A DNA stretch of 64,000 nt, taken from positions 35,638,864 through 35,702,863 of the forward strand of contig NC_056762.1 of NCBI RefSeq assembly GCF_018687715.1. Direction: 5' to 3'. The position numbers and the translations under genes are program-made. The notes beneath the pieces are model-generated. The model was not told the origin of the DNA. It saw only the letters and a list, made by a program, of their open reading frames with translations, and did no database searches. How positions within the stretch are numbered: the stretch's first letter is position 1; every line of letters begins with the position of its first letter. Positions 51,139 through 62,943 of the stretch are shown here, in pieces. Source of the stretch: Carya illinoinensis. Lineage: Eukaryota > Streptophyta > Magnoliopsida > Fagales > Juglandaceae.

Positions 51139-53175
51139 ATGGATATGAGGTCCCGGAACTTGGGGTTTAATGCAAAGTATTCTAATACATTCAAGATTTT
51201 GGGAAATTTGGTGCAAGTTGGTGGAGCTGGAGCTGAATTCGTCATGGGTACTGAGTTACGGCTTGATTTCCCTGGGTCTTCTGTCCCTTACATGCCCACC
51301 TCAAAGGGAATCAAAAGGAAGTGGGGTTTCAATTGGACCATGGGGCCGCAGGTCAGCTCTTCACTGTCTCTTGGGCTTGGCCGTTCACCGAGTTCTTCAG
51401 ACAGCAAGGGCAGTTCAGCAACTGCTTGTACTACAATGTCTTCAGCCAAAGAGACAGATGAGGAGTCCTCAATGGATCTTGAATTGGACTTCTCACTCCA
51501 TCTTGGTGGTGAGAAAATACCCAGCTCGAAAGAAACCACTTGTTCAAATTTGAAAACCCTGGAAATGCCACCCAAGGTTGACTTGGAGTTAAGTCTCTCC
51601 ACTGTACCTTCTGAATCTGAGATCACTAGTGTTTATCCAGGTTCAACTCCACTTCAATTGGACATGGAGATGCCACAAAGTGTTGGTGGGAGCCAAAATG
51701 GTGATGAGGGATCATCTCGTTGGAAACCGGGGATTATTATTCCTCCTTTGCAGACTCCAATGAAGACAGGGCGGCCCATCTATTTCAATCGAGTTCTCAA
51801 AAAAATTGATCAAACTCCTATCGTTCCAGACCTCTCACCAAGTGTATTAACAGCACCGAAAAGCTCAGTCACCTGTACTTCCGGGATAACACAGCAGCGG
51901 CAACAGCTACAACATCGTAGCAGTAGTTCTAAGACATGCCAAATTGAAGGGTGTGTAAAGGGAGCCAGAGGTGCTTCTGGCCGTTGTATTTCTCATGGTG
52001 GCGGTCGGAGGTGCCAAAGAATTGACTGCGACAAGGGAGCTGAGGGTAGGACTGTGTACTGCAAGGCCCACGGGGGTGGTCGACGATGCGAATACCTTGG
52101 TTGCACAAAGAGTGCAGAAGGGCGCACAGATTTCTGTATTGCACATGGTGGTGGTCGAAGATGCAGTCAAGACGGTTGCGCTCGAGCTGCCAGAGGAAAA
52201 TCAGGATTTTGTATCCGGCATGGTGGTGGCAAGCGATGTCAAAGTGAAAATTGCTCAAAGAGCGCTGAAGGCCTCTCTGGTCTTTGCATCTCACATGGAG
52301 GAGGCCGACGATGCCAAGCATTAGGATGCACAAAAGGCGCACAAGGGAGCACAATGTTTTGCAAGGCCCATGGTGGTGGAAAACGATGTACGGCACCGGG
52401 GTGCACCAAGGGTGCTGAAGGGAGCACATCTTTTTGCAAGGGCCACGGTGGAGGGAAAAGGTGTGCATTCGAAGGTGGATCATGTACAAAGAGCGTGCAT
52501 GGAGGAACCAACTTCTGTGTGGCCCATGGGGGTGGTAAGAGGTGTGCTGCGCCAGAGTGCACAAAGAGTGCAAGGGGAAGGACAGATTATTGTGTTCGTC
52601 ATGGTGGGGGAAAGAGATGCAAGTTTGATGGGTGTGGCAAAAGTGCACAAGGAAGCACTGATTTTTGCAAGGCACATGGTGGAGGAAAGAGGTGTTCTTG
52701 GGGCCATCCTGGATCTGAATATCTCAGCCAATCTAATGGTCCTTGTAACTCCTTTGCAAAGGGGAAGACAGGTCTCTGTACTGTCCATGCTGGCCTGGTC
52801 CAGGATAAGAGGGTTCATGGAGGTGTTACCCTGGGACCTATGATTCTGGATCCTAAACTTATCCAGCCAGGGAAAGAGGTCATCACTGGGGACATGAATG
52901 TTGATGCTTGGAAGATAGGGACTGGCACTGGAACTTTGGCTGGCAGAACTAATTCTGATTTGAACCAATATGGAGTCCCAACTGCTCAAATCTCAGTTGG
53001 GGAAGGGAACCTCTCGTCAATGCCAGTATATCTTCCAGAAGGTAGGGTGCATGGGGGTAGTCTATTAGCATTGCTGGCATCCGGTTCTGGTCTTGGCTCA
53101 AGAAGTGGTAAAGGTGTGGTCGTTACTTCATCCGAGCCAATGGAATCTTACATTGTGCCTCATGGCTGGATGTAA
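51139..53175 (+). CDS. Cys/His-repeat nuclear regulator, loricrin-like / WRKY19-like family
   Basis: A 678-codon intronless reading frame from ATG 51139 to TAA 53175. The N-terminal third is Ser-rich and low complexity with three LxLxL stretches resembling EAR repression motifs: LSLGL (about 76-80), LELDFSLHL (about 114-122) and LELSL (about 149-153). Residues about 267-552 are eleven tandem units of about 25 residues, C-x4-C-x10-C-x2-H followed by GGG(R/K)R. Ten have the full HGGG and the last is degenerate (HAG); unit 8 has two extra residues. Each unit offers three Cys and one His, suggesting zinc binding. This array is found in plant proteins annotated loricrin-like and at the N-terminus of WRKY19; no WRKYGQK domain is present here. 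I infer a nuclear regulator, possibly a corepressor-linked one. A poly(A) signal aataaa lies at 53495. Confidence 0.93.
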   Translation: MDMRSRNLGFNAKYSNTFKILGNLVQVGGAGAEFVMGTELRLDFPGSSVPYMPTSKGIKRKWGFNWTMGPQVSSSLSLGLGRSPSSSDSKGSSATACTTMSSAKETDEESSMDLELDFSLHLGGEKIPSSKETTCSNLKTLEMPPKVDLELSLSTVPSESEITSVYPGSTPLQLDMEMPQSVGGSQNGDEGSSRWKPGIIIPPLQTPMKTGRPIYFNRVLKKIDQTPIVPDLSPSVLTAPKSSVTCTSGITQQRQQLQHRSSSSKTCQIEGCVKGARGASGRCISHGGGRRCQRIDCDKGAEGRTVYCKAHGGGRRCEYLGCTKSAEGRTDFCIAHGGGRRCSQDGCARAARGKSGFCIRHGGGKRCQSENCSKSAEGLSGLCISHGGGRRCQALGCTKGAQGSTMFCKAHGGGKRCTAPGCTKGAEGSTSFCKGHGGGKRCAFEGGSCTKSVHGGTNFCVAHGGGKRCAAPECTKSARGRTDYCVRHGGGKRCKFDGCGKSAQGSTDFCKAHGGGKRCSWGHPGSEYLSQSNGPCNSFAKGKTGLCTVHAGLVQDKRVHGGVTLGPMILDPKLIQPGKEVITGDMNVDAWKIGTGTGTLAGRTNSDLNQYGVPTAQISVGEGNLSSMPVYLPEGRVHGGSLLALLASGSGLGSRSGKGVVVTSSEPMESYIVPHGWM

Positions 53176-53924
53176 GGCTATTTGTCTCCATCATTCTTGA
53201 TATGGTCTCTGCAGTTCCCAGAATTTCTTAGCATGTTTGTGTCCATTTGCTTAGTTTGTTCAGTGGCTTGATAATCAGTAGTAGTTCTCACTCATTGGTA
53301 CAAATGGAGAGAACCCCTTAATGCATTGACGCCCTTCTTTAACGGTTGGGGAAGTTAGTTAGGAGATAGTTGGCATTTGGAGTCAGGTCTTTCTTGTAAA
53401 TACTAATATTTGCATCTGTCCGGCAGGTTATTGTGAATACTGGTTACTAGTATATAGTAAGTAACCTGTAAGTTTGGTCAGACATTGTGGTTGTAATAAA
53501 GTCTGTTGTTGGGGTCATATTTCCTGTTGGAACTAATTAGTTGTCAGGAGCTGCTTTAATCCAACCACGACTTGTGGACGTCTGAAAATTGGCGCTGGTA
53601 CCAGCTATCCTCGTATTATTATAGTTGTCTGTCTATTTTAATGATGCCCCTGTTGTCCATACATTTGAATAATGCTTTCGTTTTCATTCTTGCTATTGAG
53701 TTTTGCCTCAAGACCTGTGATTGGTTTCTAGTTTTACTCTCTACGTTGTGCAACTGATTACAGTCATAGAACATTGAAATATTTTTTTCTCATATCTTCC
53801 TGCATTTTGTATATCACAACAAACGATTTCACAGAGATTCTTTTTCGGTCTGTTTCGTCGCTTTCAAACAGTATGATATTTTCCGGTGGGGAAGAGAACA
53901 TGTATGTTGAAAACATTAAACCCC

Positions 53925-54120
53925 GTTTGGTTATACAGATGAGATGAGATATTTTAAATAATAATAAATAAAATATTGTTATAGTATACTTTTTTAACAT
54001 TAATTTTGTATTAAGATTTGAAAAAGTTAAATTATTTATTATGTTTTATAAGAGATTTGAAAAAATTATAATAATGAGTTGAGATAAAATGAGATGAGAT
54101 ATTTTAAATTTTGGTAACTG
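53925..54120. mobile_element. MITE, GAGATG family
   Basis: One of the best-kept copies: ccgtttggttatacagatga at left, a gttgagataaaatgagatga stretch and ggtaactg at right. Confidence 0.75.
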
Positions 54121-54429
54121 CTGATCTTAAACTCTTGTTTGCCTCAAAATCACGTGACTTTACTTTTCTTTTTCTTTTAGAGCTTTGCTATTCATCATAT
54201 CTATATACCACATATTATACTTATTTTTATTTTTATTTTATTTTATTTTTAAATTAAATGAATTATATTATATATTTAGTAAAAAAATAATTAAAAAATT
54301 ATATATAATATGTGAACAATAGCTGATAAAATATAATTTTTCTTTCTATTGCCCCCTAGGATAGCCAAGTGACGGTGGCTCTAAGGTGTAGCCAAGGGGC
54401 ATCTGAAGAACGGGTTCTCTCACTTTTTG

Positions 54430-54860
54430 GTGTAGAGATAAGAATTTTGAGTTTGAGATGAGAGTTTAAAATAGAATTTTTAATAATATTATTATATTAA
54501 AATTAAAAAAAGTTATATTAAGATTTGAAAAAGTTGAATTATTTATTATATTTTGTATGAGGATTTGAGAATGGTGTAATGATGAGATGGAAATTTTAAA
54601 TTTAAGATAAAAATTTTAGATTTCTAAACTATGCTCCGTTTGGTTATATAAATCGAGATGGTTTGGTTATATAAATAAGATGAGATGATTTAAGATTTTT
54701 TAAATAGTAATAAATAAAATATTATTATAATATTTTTTTTAATATTAATTTTGTATTGAAATCTGAAAAAATTAAATTATTTATTATATTTTGTATGAAA
54801 ATTTAAAAAAATTATAATAATAAATTAAGATGAGATGAAATTTTTAATTTTATATAATCA
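54430..54860. mobile_element. two adjacent MITEs, GAGATG family
   Basis: The first copy is about 54430-54640 (ttgagatgagagtttaaaat to taaactatgctccgtttggt) and the second about 54640-54860 (gtttggttatataaataaga to gatgagatgaaatttttaat). They lie head to tail, so the family is locally clustered. Confidence 0.65.
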
Positions 54861-54914
54861 ACTCGAACCATTTAGTTTTATTGCTGTGAGAGGTCTATCA
54901 TTTAGTTTTAGGAA

Positions 54915-55158
54915 AACACTATTTTGCCGCCTGGGGTTGACTGCTCGGGTTGACTGCTGGGCAAAAAAATATATATATATTTTTTTGCTTAGTGATTAAG
55001 AAAGTGATTTTAAATGTATTGGTGTATTTTTTTTTTTTTACTTAATGATTAAGAAAATGATTAAAAAAATATAAAATGAAAAATGAAAAAAAAAAAAAAA
55101 ATTTACACTGGGCGGTAACGCCCAGCGGTAAGGGTGAGGCGGCAGAGTAGCCTCACCC
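54915..55158. mobile_element. MITE with GCCGC-type ends
   Basis: The left end ctattttgccgcctgggg and the complement of the right end ctactctgccgcctcac are similar inverted ends. The internal aagaaagtgattttaaatgt and acttaatgattaagaaaatg blocks match the element at 12.25 kb. The right side has a small hairpin ggcggtaacgccc. Confidence 0.75.
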
Positions 55159-56420
55159 TTAGTTTTATTGCTGTGCGAGGTCTATCATTTTGGCAGAGTA
55201 GCCTTCCGTCTGTCAGGTACTGATCAACAGCTGTAGGACTTCTTTTAGAACAACATTCAACGGTTCACATTGTTTCTTGGAATTCGGCTTTTGCACAGAC
55301 TATTACTCTCTTGACCTCGCGTATATGAGTAAAGGGTTGGCCCATGATGTTGTGTTTGCCATATCGTTTGGGTGCCAGATGGGGAGGGACCAGAGCCCAC
55401 ACCTACACATCACATTACCTAACTACTTTCCGAAGGATTTATAAAACAGATGATGTTCAGCCACCCTGGGTTGCTAAAACTGAATCCAAGTTTGCTTATC
55501 GACCATCCACTTAGCTATGTTTGCAATACAACTCACCTCAATCTATTTCAAATAAATCATTCATCGAATTTTTTACCTCTTCAATTTTTTATAAAAAAAT
55601 TAAACTCATCTCAACATATTTTGAATATATATCTAAACACATATTAATCTATTTACATTCAAACATATCTCAAAAAAATTTACAAAATATTATTATTTAC
55701 AGATCAATTCAGATAGTACGAGATCATCTACCTTTTGAATTCAGAAAAACCTAGTCTTTGGATATATATGATCAGTAATCACTATATATCATCGTTTTCT
55801 TCCTGACCCAATCATTTCTGGTGGATCTAGCTAGTGTGTGACCCCACTTCAATTTTCGAACCTTGATAGTCCTGTGTACGTAGGCTTCAGGACGCTGCCT
55901 AGATTAGATGGATTAATATCTTTTGATCTATTTGTAGCAATTACTGGCTAAGGTTGTGAATTGAAAAAAATAAATGCACTTCATAATGCTACCAGAGTAC
56001 ATTTGTCCCAAATAATGGAAGGTTTAATTTTCTTAATTCACTTCAAACCCATGCAAAAATCTAAATGGGTATCCCTTGCCGAGGTGTTGGAAATCACTAC
56101 CAACTCTTTTAAAAATAGATCCTTAGAATCATATAACATATTAACAAGCTATATCATTAGGGTACGATTCTTCCATGCATTGAACCATGTTTCTCATACA
56201 TTCATATTATATACCGTGTTTATATGATATCTTCTCGAAGGAATAGAATACTATTTCTTTTTTAAAATTAGAAATTTTTTTACCTCTGAAGAAAACATTT
56301 CCTAGAGCCCCTCTTTAAATCCCTCTTATATGGGGATTTTCTGTTCTTTTCCCATGTTCTTAGTCTTTCCATTATTAACATGATATCAAAACCTGTATAT
56401 GTAGACCTCTTTCCAACTAG

Positions 56421-59400
56421 CTAGAATCCTTCCTGCTTGAACTTTGCCTTATTAGAAAGTTCTTCAACTGCTTCAACCAAGTGATCGAGTCTAGCCACAA
56501 ACTCAATAAGCAAGGAAGTAAAGGTGGCCAGTGACAGTGCAGCAGTGCTCTCCAATGCATTCATCCTAGGCAAAATGTCTGACCCTAGAGCTCCCTCTTC
56601 TTCAAAAACGGCTACCTCTCTAGGTGGCCAAGAATGCATCCTTCTGGATTGCTTCCTCATTGTCTCATGATAAGACTCGGTGCGTGCCAGTACTGAAAGA
56701 GTCCCCGAGGGTGGTGGGTTCGCAGTTTTTTCGAGGCTGTTGCTCTCAGGATCGGTCAATTGGCTTGAGAGGTCGTGGGGGGTGTTGGATGACAAGGAAA
56801 TAGAGAGCCTTGGTAATGGCTTGGAATAATTGTCTGAGGGCTCAGTACTATTAATGGATGTCAGAAGATAAGAGTGCATGTCTATGGCTCGTTGGAGTTT
56901 CTCAGTTGAGCTGTGAACCCTCTTTAGTAAAGAGGTTTTCAGGCTTCGCTTCATGTTATTGACATCTTTGCCCAAAACCCTCAACAGTTCTGCAGCCTGG
57001 TTTGCTGCTTCTTGAATTTCTGACTGGAATGTGATTCGGAGGTTGTAGGGTGCCTGCAAATTCATTCAGAATGTGGAAGTCTGTTAAACGTTTTTTTATT
57101 ATTCAAGATATATAAATCGAATTCATGAAAGCTCAGTAAAGTTTTTAGCTTGAATAAAGACTTTCTTCAACTTTTCTGGTGATCAGTTCTCCACACGAGT
57201 TCACCATAAAAATCCATCATTACATTAGGTTCACTTATATTATATACGAATTTTAGTGAACTTTTTCCTCCTAAACTCTGATAACTTTAGCTAAGACTGG
57301 CTGCACTAGAATGCACCGACAAAAGAATGGTCAATGCGAACCTCAGAGACAGCCATGCTGTTTTTTTCCCCCCCAATTCATTTAATGGCCAAAATGCAGA
57401 TATTCATATGTTAAAAAGGAGCACACATTGGCGCCATGGACAATATATATATATATATATATATATGACTATATTAATGGAGCTCCATGCCGCTATCTGA
57501 ATTTCTTTTTCTTCTATCAGAAAGAAACTAATTGCTTTAAACCTATCTCTGTGTGTATGTGTGTGTGGGAGTCCCCCTATTTATGCAAGTCAGTAGCTAG
57601 CCAGCTATGAAAATATTCAAATTTGGCTTTGAATCGAAAACAAAGAATATATACCTAAAATAAATAAAGAAATTGATTATATATATGTCTTTAGCATGCA
57701 CCTACCCAACCACGCGTACGGCCATCTTCCCTTGAATGCACGCATGATGGACACCGATCGAATCGAGAACAAACACAACGTGTGTATAACACCAAACTGT
57801 TTGATTCCGAGTCATCATCACCATTAATAATTAATTCCCTTTCAACTATTCTCTTGCTCTGAAAACTTTATATTAATACTTTCTAGTTTTATCTGCATAT
57901 TATCGATACTTTGCACAGATTCCTAATTAGTTCCTATCTTTTATGTATACACGACACTGGCCTGGGAGCGGTTCTGATTCTGTTGTATGCATGTGGCCGG
58001 TCTATTTGATATTCTTTAGAATTATTCTTACTAGTTGCACATTCATATATAAGATGGTCAGTTGATGCCAATATATACTAACTTTTTTGACATGACTTCT
58101 CAATTTTTTCTAAAATTAAATGATCAAATTCATCATGAACATGGTCAGTTGATGTAGGAATATTAAATGATGTGGCTCACGGAAGTAAAGCCCCTAATTT
58201 AAAAATTTTAATTATTATGGATTAATATAGATCTATAATCAGCATATATATATATGACATACATAAGAGACAATATTTAATATTTGATCCTGTTATCAAA
58301 TTTGTACGTGCACTTGTATGTAATTAAGCATAGTAATACACGCTTAATTGCGTGCATAGAGAGAGAGAGAGAGAGGAAATACCTGAATTTCAGAGTGCAG
58401 CACACCGTGAAGTGCCATAACCTCGTAAGCACAATAACGTAAAACTGCTCCAACTTTAACGTACTCTGACCAAGGATAGAAGAAGTGTCGGAACCTCCCG
58501 TGTGGTGGCTCCCATTTGGCGGAACTAGCCTTGTGATCGGAACATGCAATATATAATAATATTAAAGATCAATACTATAATAATATTAGATAGTATATAT
58601 ATTCTGATGAAAAAGGGTTTAAGATCGAGATCAGCATGCAGCTACGTGCGCACGTAGAAATTAATTTGAAATTATAGATCAAGATCATATTATATATACC
58701 AAGGACTCTAGTTTTGCGGAGGAGTTCAAGGTGCTTCGGCATTTCTTATAAGCAGGCTCGTCCGAAAACTCATCCATGACAGTCTTTGAGAATTCTGGAT
58801 GCTCTAATCCTTCGTCTTCCAAATATTTCTTCACACATTCTATACATATAAGATCAGATGGATAACTTTTACATTAGAGTACTCAAAATATTGACTAAAT
58901 GACCAAATCAATACCGCTAATTCCTAGCTATATTTTTTGAGAGTTCTAAAATTAGATTTACGTACCTTGAAGTGAGTCAGCCACTACATTGAAACTTTTA
59001 ACTAGCTCCTTGTGTAACTGCTCTCCAGCCCAAATAGGACAAACAAGAACGTTGACCAGGACCGCCACAAACGCTCCAATGGCTATCGAGTACAGCCGAT
59101 CCATGGCAGTCCTAATAGGGCTTCCCATCCGGTAACCAGAGACGATGATCAAGCAAAAGGTGAAAAGTATGACCCTGAACCCATATTCATATGGCACAAG
59201 TGATGGCCATAATTTCATGAACGATGTGACAGTCCCTGCATACATGCACGAAAGTTTAAAAAAAAAAAAATTATTTTATAAAATATTTATCAAGAAATCA
59301 ATTGATTAATGTTCAGTAGATTTAATTTGAGAATTTAGAGATCATATATACCAATCAGAAAAATGCTAGTTCCAATTATGAAAGGCTCAGTAACCCGGCC

Positions 59401-59992
59401 AGTGCATAGAGCTAACTGAGCCACAGCGATGGCCAAGATTCCAGCAAGCAAGCTTCCAAGTGCTCGGTTGAATCCTCTATTAAATGTTGCACCTTATTAA
59501 GCAATTTACAACCATACATTAATAAGTAACATTAATGGAAGATTAAATATTGGTTAGAATGACCGTTTATTATGTATCAATATATAATTAATATCCGAAA
59601 TATAAATACACGATAAACTATTTATTAATTATAAATAATTAACCCTGCTAGCATATATGTTTTTTAATTACATGCATGGGCATGCATATATACATACCGA
59701 CTGTATATTCGAACATGATAGCAACGGTGAGGATGGACCAGATGATGTTGGTACCAAATGCTTCATAAGGTGCTTGGAACAGTATAAGCAAAGACACAAG
59801 AAGAACAGATAGGCCCACTTTAAGTGAGAATAATACCCTGTTGACGTCTTCTTTGCAAAATTCCCATACATTCCAAAAAAAGGCTTTGCACGAGAAGCCA
59901 ATTATCCCACCGGAGTTCTTGCAGACCTCCGGCAGTTTGGCTTTGGTCGCTGAAGGGATTTTGATCTCGATGCTACCTTTTTTGCCGTTCAT
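56421..59992 (-). CDS. aluminium-activated malate transporter (ALMT9-type anion channel), 6 exons
   Basis: On the minus strand the exons are 59992..59698, 59492..59352, 59235..58966, 58839..58700, 58529..58383 and 57053..56421. They total 1626 bp, 541 residues plus TAG, and all junctions are in phase with GT..AG. Residues about 50-215 hold about six membrane segments: VLFSLKVGLSVLLVSLLILF, IIWSILTVAIMFEYTVGATF, the GFNRALGSLLAGILAIAVAQ stretch, FIIGTSIFLIG, FRVILFTFCLIIVSGYRMGS and SIAIGAFVAVLVNVLVCPIW. IWAGEQLHKELV and the WEPPHG motif (about 288-293) are ALMT hallmarks. The rest is the cytosolic helical tail. Wording is closest to the vacuolar ALMT3/4/5/6/9 branch, which conducts malate, fumarate or chloride across the tonoplast. 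The start MNGKKG is the first in-frame ATG. No damage seen. Confidence 0.94.
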
Positions 59993-62725
59993 TCTCTGAT
60001 CTATGAAGTAAATATGAGTACGTACGTACGTACTGATCTTTCAAACTCTTCTGAACCTAGCAGGCCCCTTGCTTGATCTACTACGTCCCCGTAATGCTGA
60101 GGTTCTTAATATATATTTACTAGCCAGGCGCTTATGTTGGAGTACTAAATTAAGCAACTTCTACACAAAATATATAAGTAAACATAAAGCAAGGGAGGGT
60201 TTTAGCTGAGGCAGGCCGGAGCTAGACGAGTACACGTTTAGCTGAAGAATAATGGCTGATTTGGTGCTGGAAATGGAGTGAGAATTAGGAGACAGTGATT
60301 TAAAGCGACGAGGGTCGAACTCACTGGCTTCTTGTTGCAAGAAAAGTGCGTCTAGTCATAATATGATATATAAAGAAAGAATAATACGACAATAATAGAA
60401 GAGAAAATGGAGGTGAATACTCGGGATAGAAGATGCTTAGTCGACTCAATAATACTGGGAAAGAGAATTAGAATCTAAATTGCATTAATGGCCATGCAAT
60501 TTTCAGCCGCACGTACATGATCATTTTCTGTTTCAAGTGTATTCACCGTGTGTATCCTAATGAAAAAATATATATGGATCGAGAACTCTGATCTACACGC
60601 GGAATGATGCTAATTCGCATACAAGATCAAATACTAAAATTCGAACACAATAGCTAGCGAGCTAGGGTGTGGCAAGAATAATATTGTACGTAAAAAGAGA
60701 ACTCGATAATATAGAGCCAACTGAGGACAAGTAGTTAAACCACTAATTGCTAAGAGTAGGACAAATTTTAGAATTGAAGTGCTAACATTGTCATTCCGCT
60801 GCAATAATTCCAATTTTAGTGGGAGAAATATTCCTTAAATTTGTTCAAAACTCCCCATTAGAGCTTATCAACGTACGTGATCATCTACTGCTTTCGCTTT
60901 GAATTATGTGCATGCATGCATGCTCTATTAATTCTATTCTGATGATCATCACCTCTAGATCGAATACGATCATCATCATGTTCTCTCTTTCCTTGACAAA
61001 AAGTGAATAATTCTATGGCATCCGCATATTGCGCCCGGTTTATATCTACTCATGTCATTAATTTGTGCCTTATGATCCTCGTGATGCTAGCATGAATGAC
61101 ATGAGATGATTATATGAGATGAAATAAAATGCGCTCGATCATGATTATATGAGATTAGATAAAAATTATGTATATTAAAGTGAATAAGTTTTGCTTAGGC
61201 CTTTATAAAAAAATAGATCCCACTAAAAAGGAGTAGATTTTTTTTTTACGCCTTTTAAAAAGTGAGATCATTTTTTTTTTTAAATTTATACAAATCATTA
61301 TTCTACTAATTAATTACTTACCGTTGCACGTCGGCATGCATGATTCTCATATATGCAGTTATATTCCTACCGGGCGTTAAAGTATATTTCGTTATTATAA
61401 TTACAAGTATTTTGGTTAATTTACGTGTTTATCTGTAGACGAATAGATGCTCATAATTATGTTCCCACTTAAAAGAAAATACCTAGATTGCTCATTAATT
61501 ATATATATATATATATATACATACCCCGCCCCTTCATTAGAAGGTTAGCATAAATACCCTTTGATAAAAAATAAAAAACCAAAAAAATATCAAACATCAA
61601 CAAACTTTTAAGTTAGATTTTTAAAAATATTCAGAAAGGTGTAAAAAAAAAAAAAAAAACAAAAACAAAAACAAAAGAAAAAAACAAAATTTAAAATTTA
61701 TTTTTAAAATGAAACAATAAATGAAAAACACAAATAATTGTTTTTCAAAAAAATAAAACATTTTGAAAAAAGTAATTAAGAAAGTACAATATGAAAATTA
61801 AAAAACTCAAAAAGTAATTTTTTTTTTTAATTTTTTAAATATCTTTTAATTTTTTAAAGAAATCATTTTTATTTATTTATTTTTAATTTAATACAGATAC
61901 TTTTCCAGAATTATATGGTAATTATAAATTGAATATACGTATATAATTTGAACGGATCATGAGTTAGTATATTTTGCATATAATATAATCAACGTCAACA
62001 TGCATGCAGATATATATTGATCCAAACAGAGAATTTTAATTTAATTAAAGACGTACATGATCATCATGATGATCCAAGTCATTTTCTCCAAATGATCTAA
62101 CCATATTCTTATTAATTGCAACATTTATAACAAAGAAAATACATATATAAGAACCGAATATGGCACCTCATGACATCACCAGCTTTGGTCTGCAGACATA
62201 TATATTAATATTATTATTATTCTGTCCGCGTATATATACAGAATATATTCTTACAACTTTCAGGATAGGTACGTACAGCTAATTAACCTGTATATATAGT
62301 GGCCAGCAATAATGCATTAATGCTAGTTAGGCGCTTCATATACTTCTTTACGTCTCATTCATACATATGCATTAATGCATGATTCCTAATTATATCATTC
62401 GATTGATATGTCTATCGTATATATGAAATAACTATTTAGTTTGGCTGTTGAAGATTGTGTAAAATGAATATAATATATATATATATATATACGATCAACA
62501 TTCACTCGTCTTGCACACATGAATGTAGCCACGTACTTAAAGTCTTTTTTGTTTTGTTTTTCGATATATGAAGGAGGGAAATTCGATCATTAGTTCTCTT
62601 AGTGATAAATCAAAATGTTGTCAATTGATCCAAAAGATCTAATTGACCACATACCTAAAGTCCTAAACCCTAATTAATTGCAGATTTCATACTCGTTCAT
62701 ATGAATTATTCTTAGAAAAACACAA

Positions 62726-62758
<33 letters not shown>

Positions 62759-62894
62759 TATAGTACTGTGTCTTGGTTGATATTCTTATGACAAGAAAGG
62801 ATGATTAATAGTTCTGGTTTTGGCTACTAGTACTAAAAAAGCAAAATGGGACTGAATTAATTATTCTCGAAGATTTGGTACTGTGCCACTGCCT

Positions 62895-62943
<49 letters not shown>

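Larger units (their letters stand above)
53176..56420. other. intergenic between Cys/His-repeat gene and ALMT
   Basis: Contains the 3' UTR to about 53520, a run of GAGATG-family MITEs (53925-54860), the GCCGC-end MITE at 54920-55160 and a further AT-rich MITE-like piece at about 55540-55720. No gene is supportable. Confidence 0.5.

Noticed and set aside
51929..52675. 248-codon open frame antisense to the Cys/His-repeat gene (and overlapping frames in other registers)
   Set aside because: It arises because the regular repeat on the plus strand forces a low-stop pattern on the other strand; it has no domain and no independent start or splice context.
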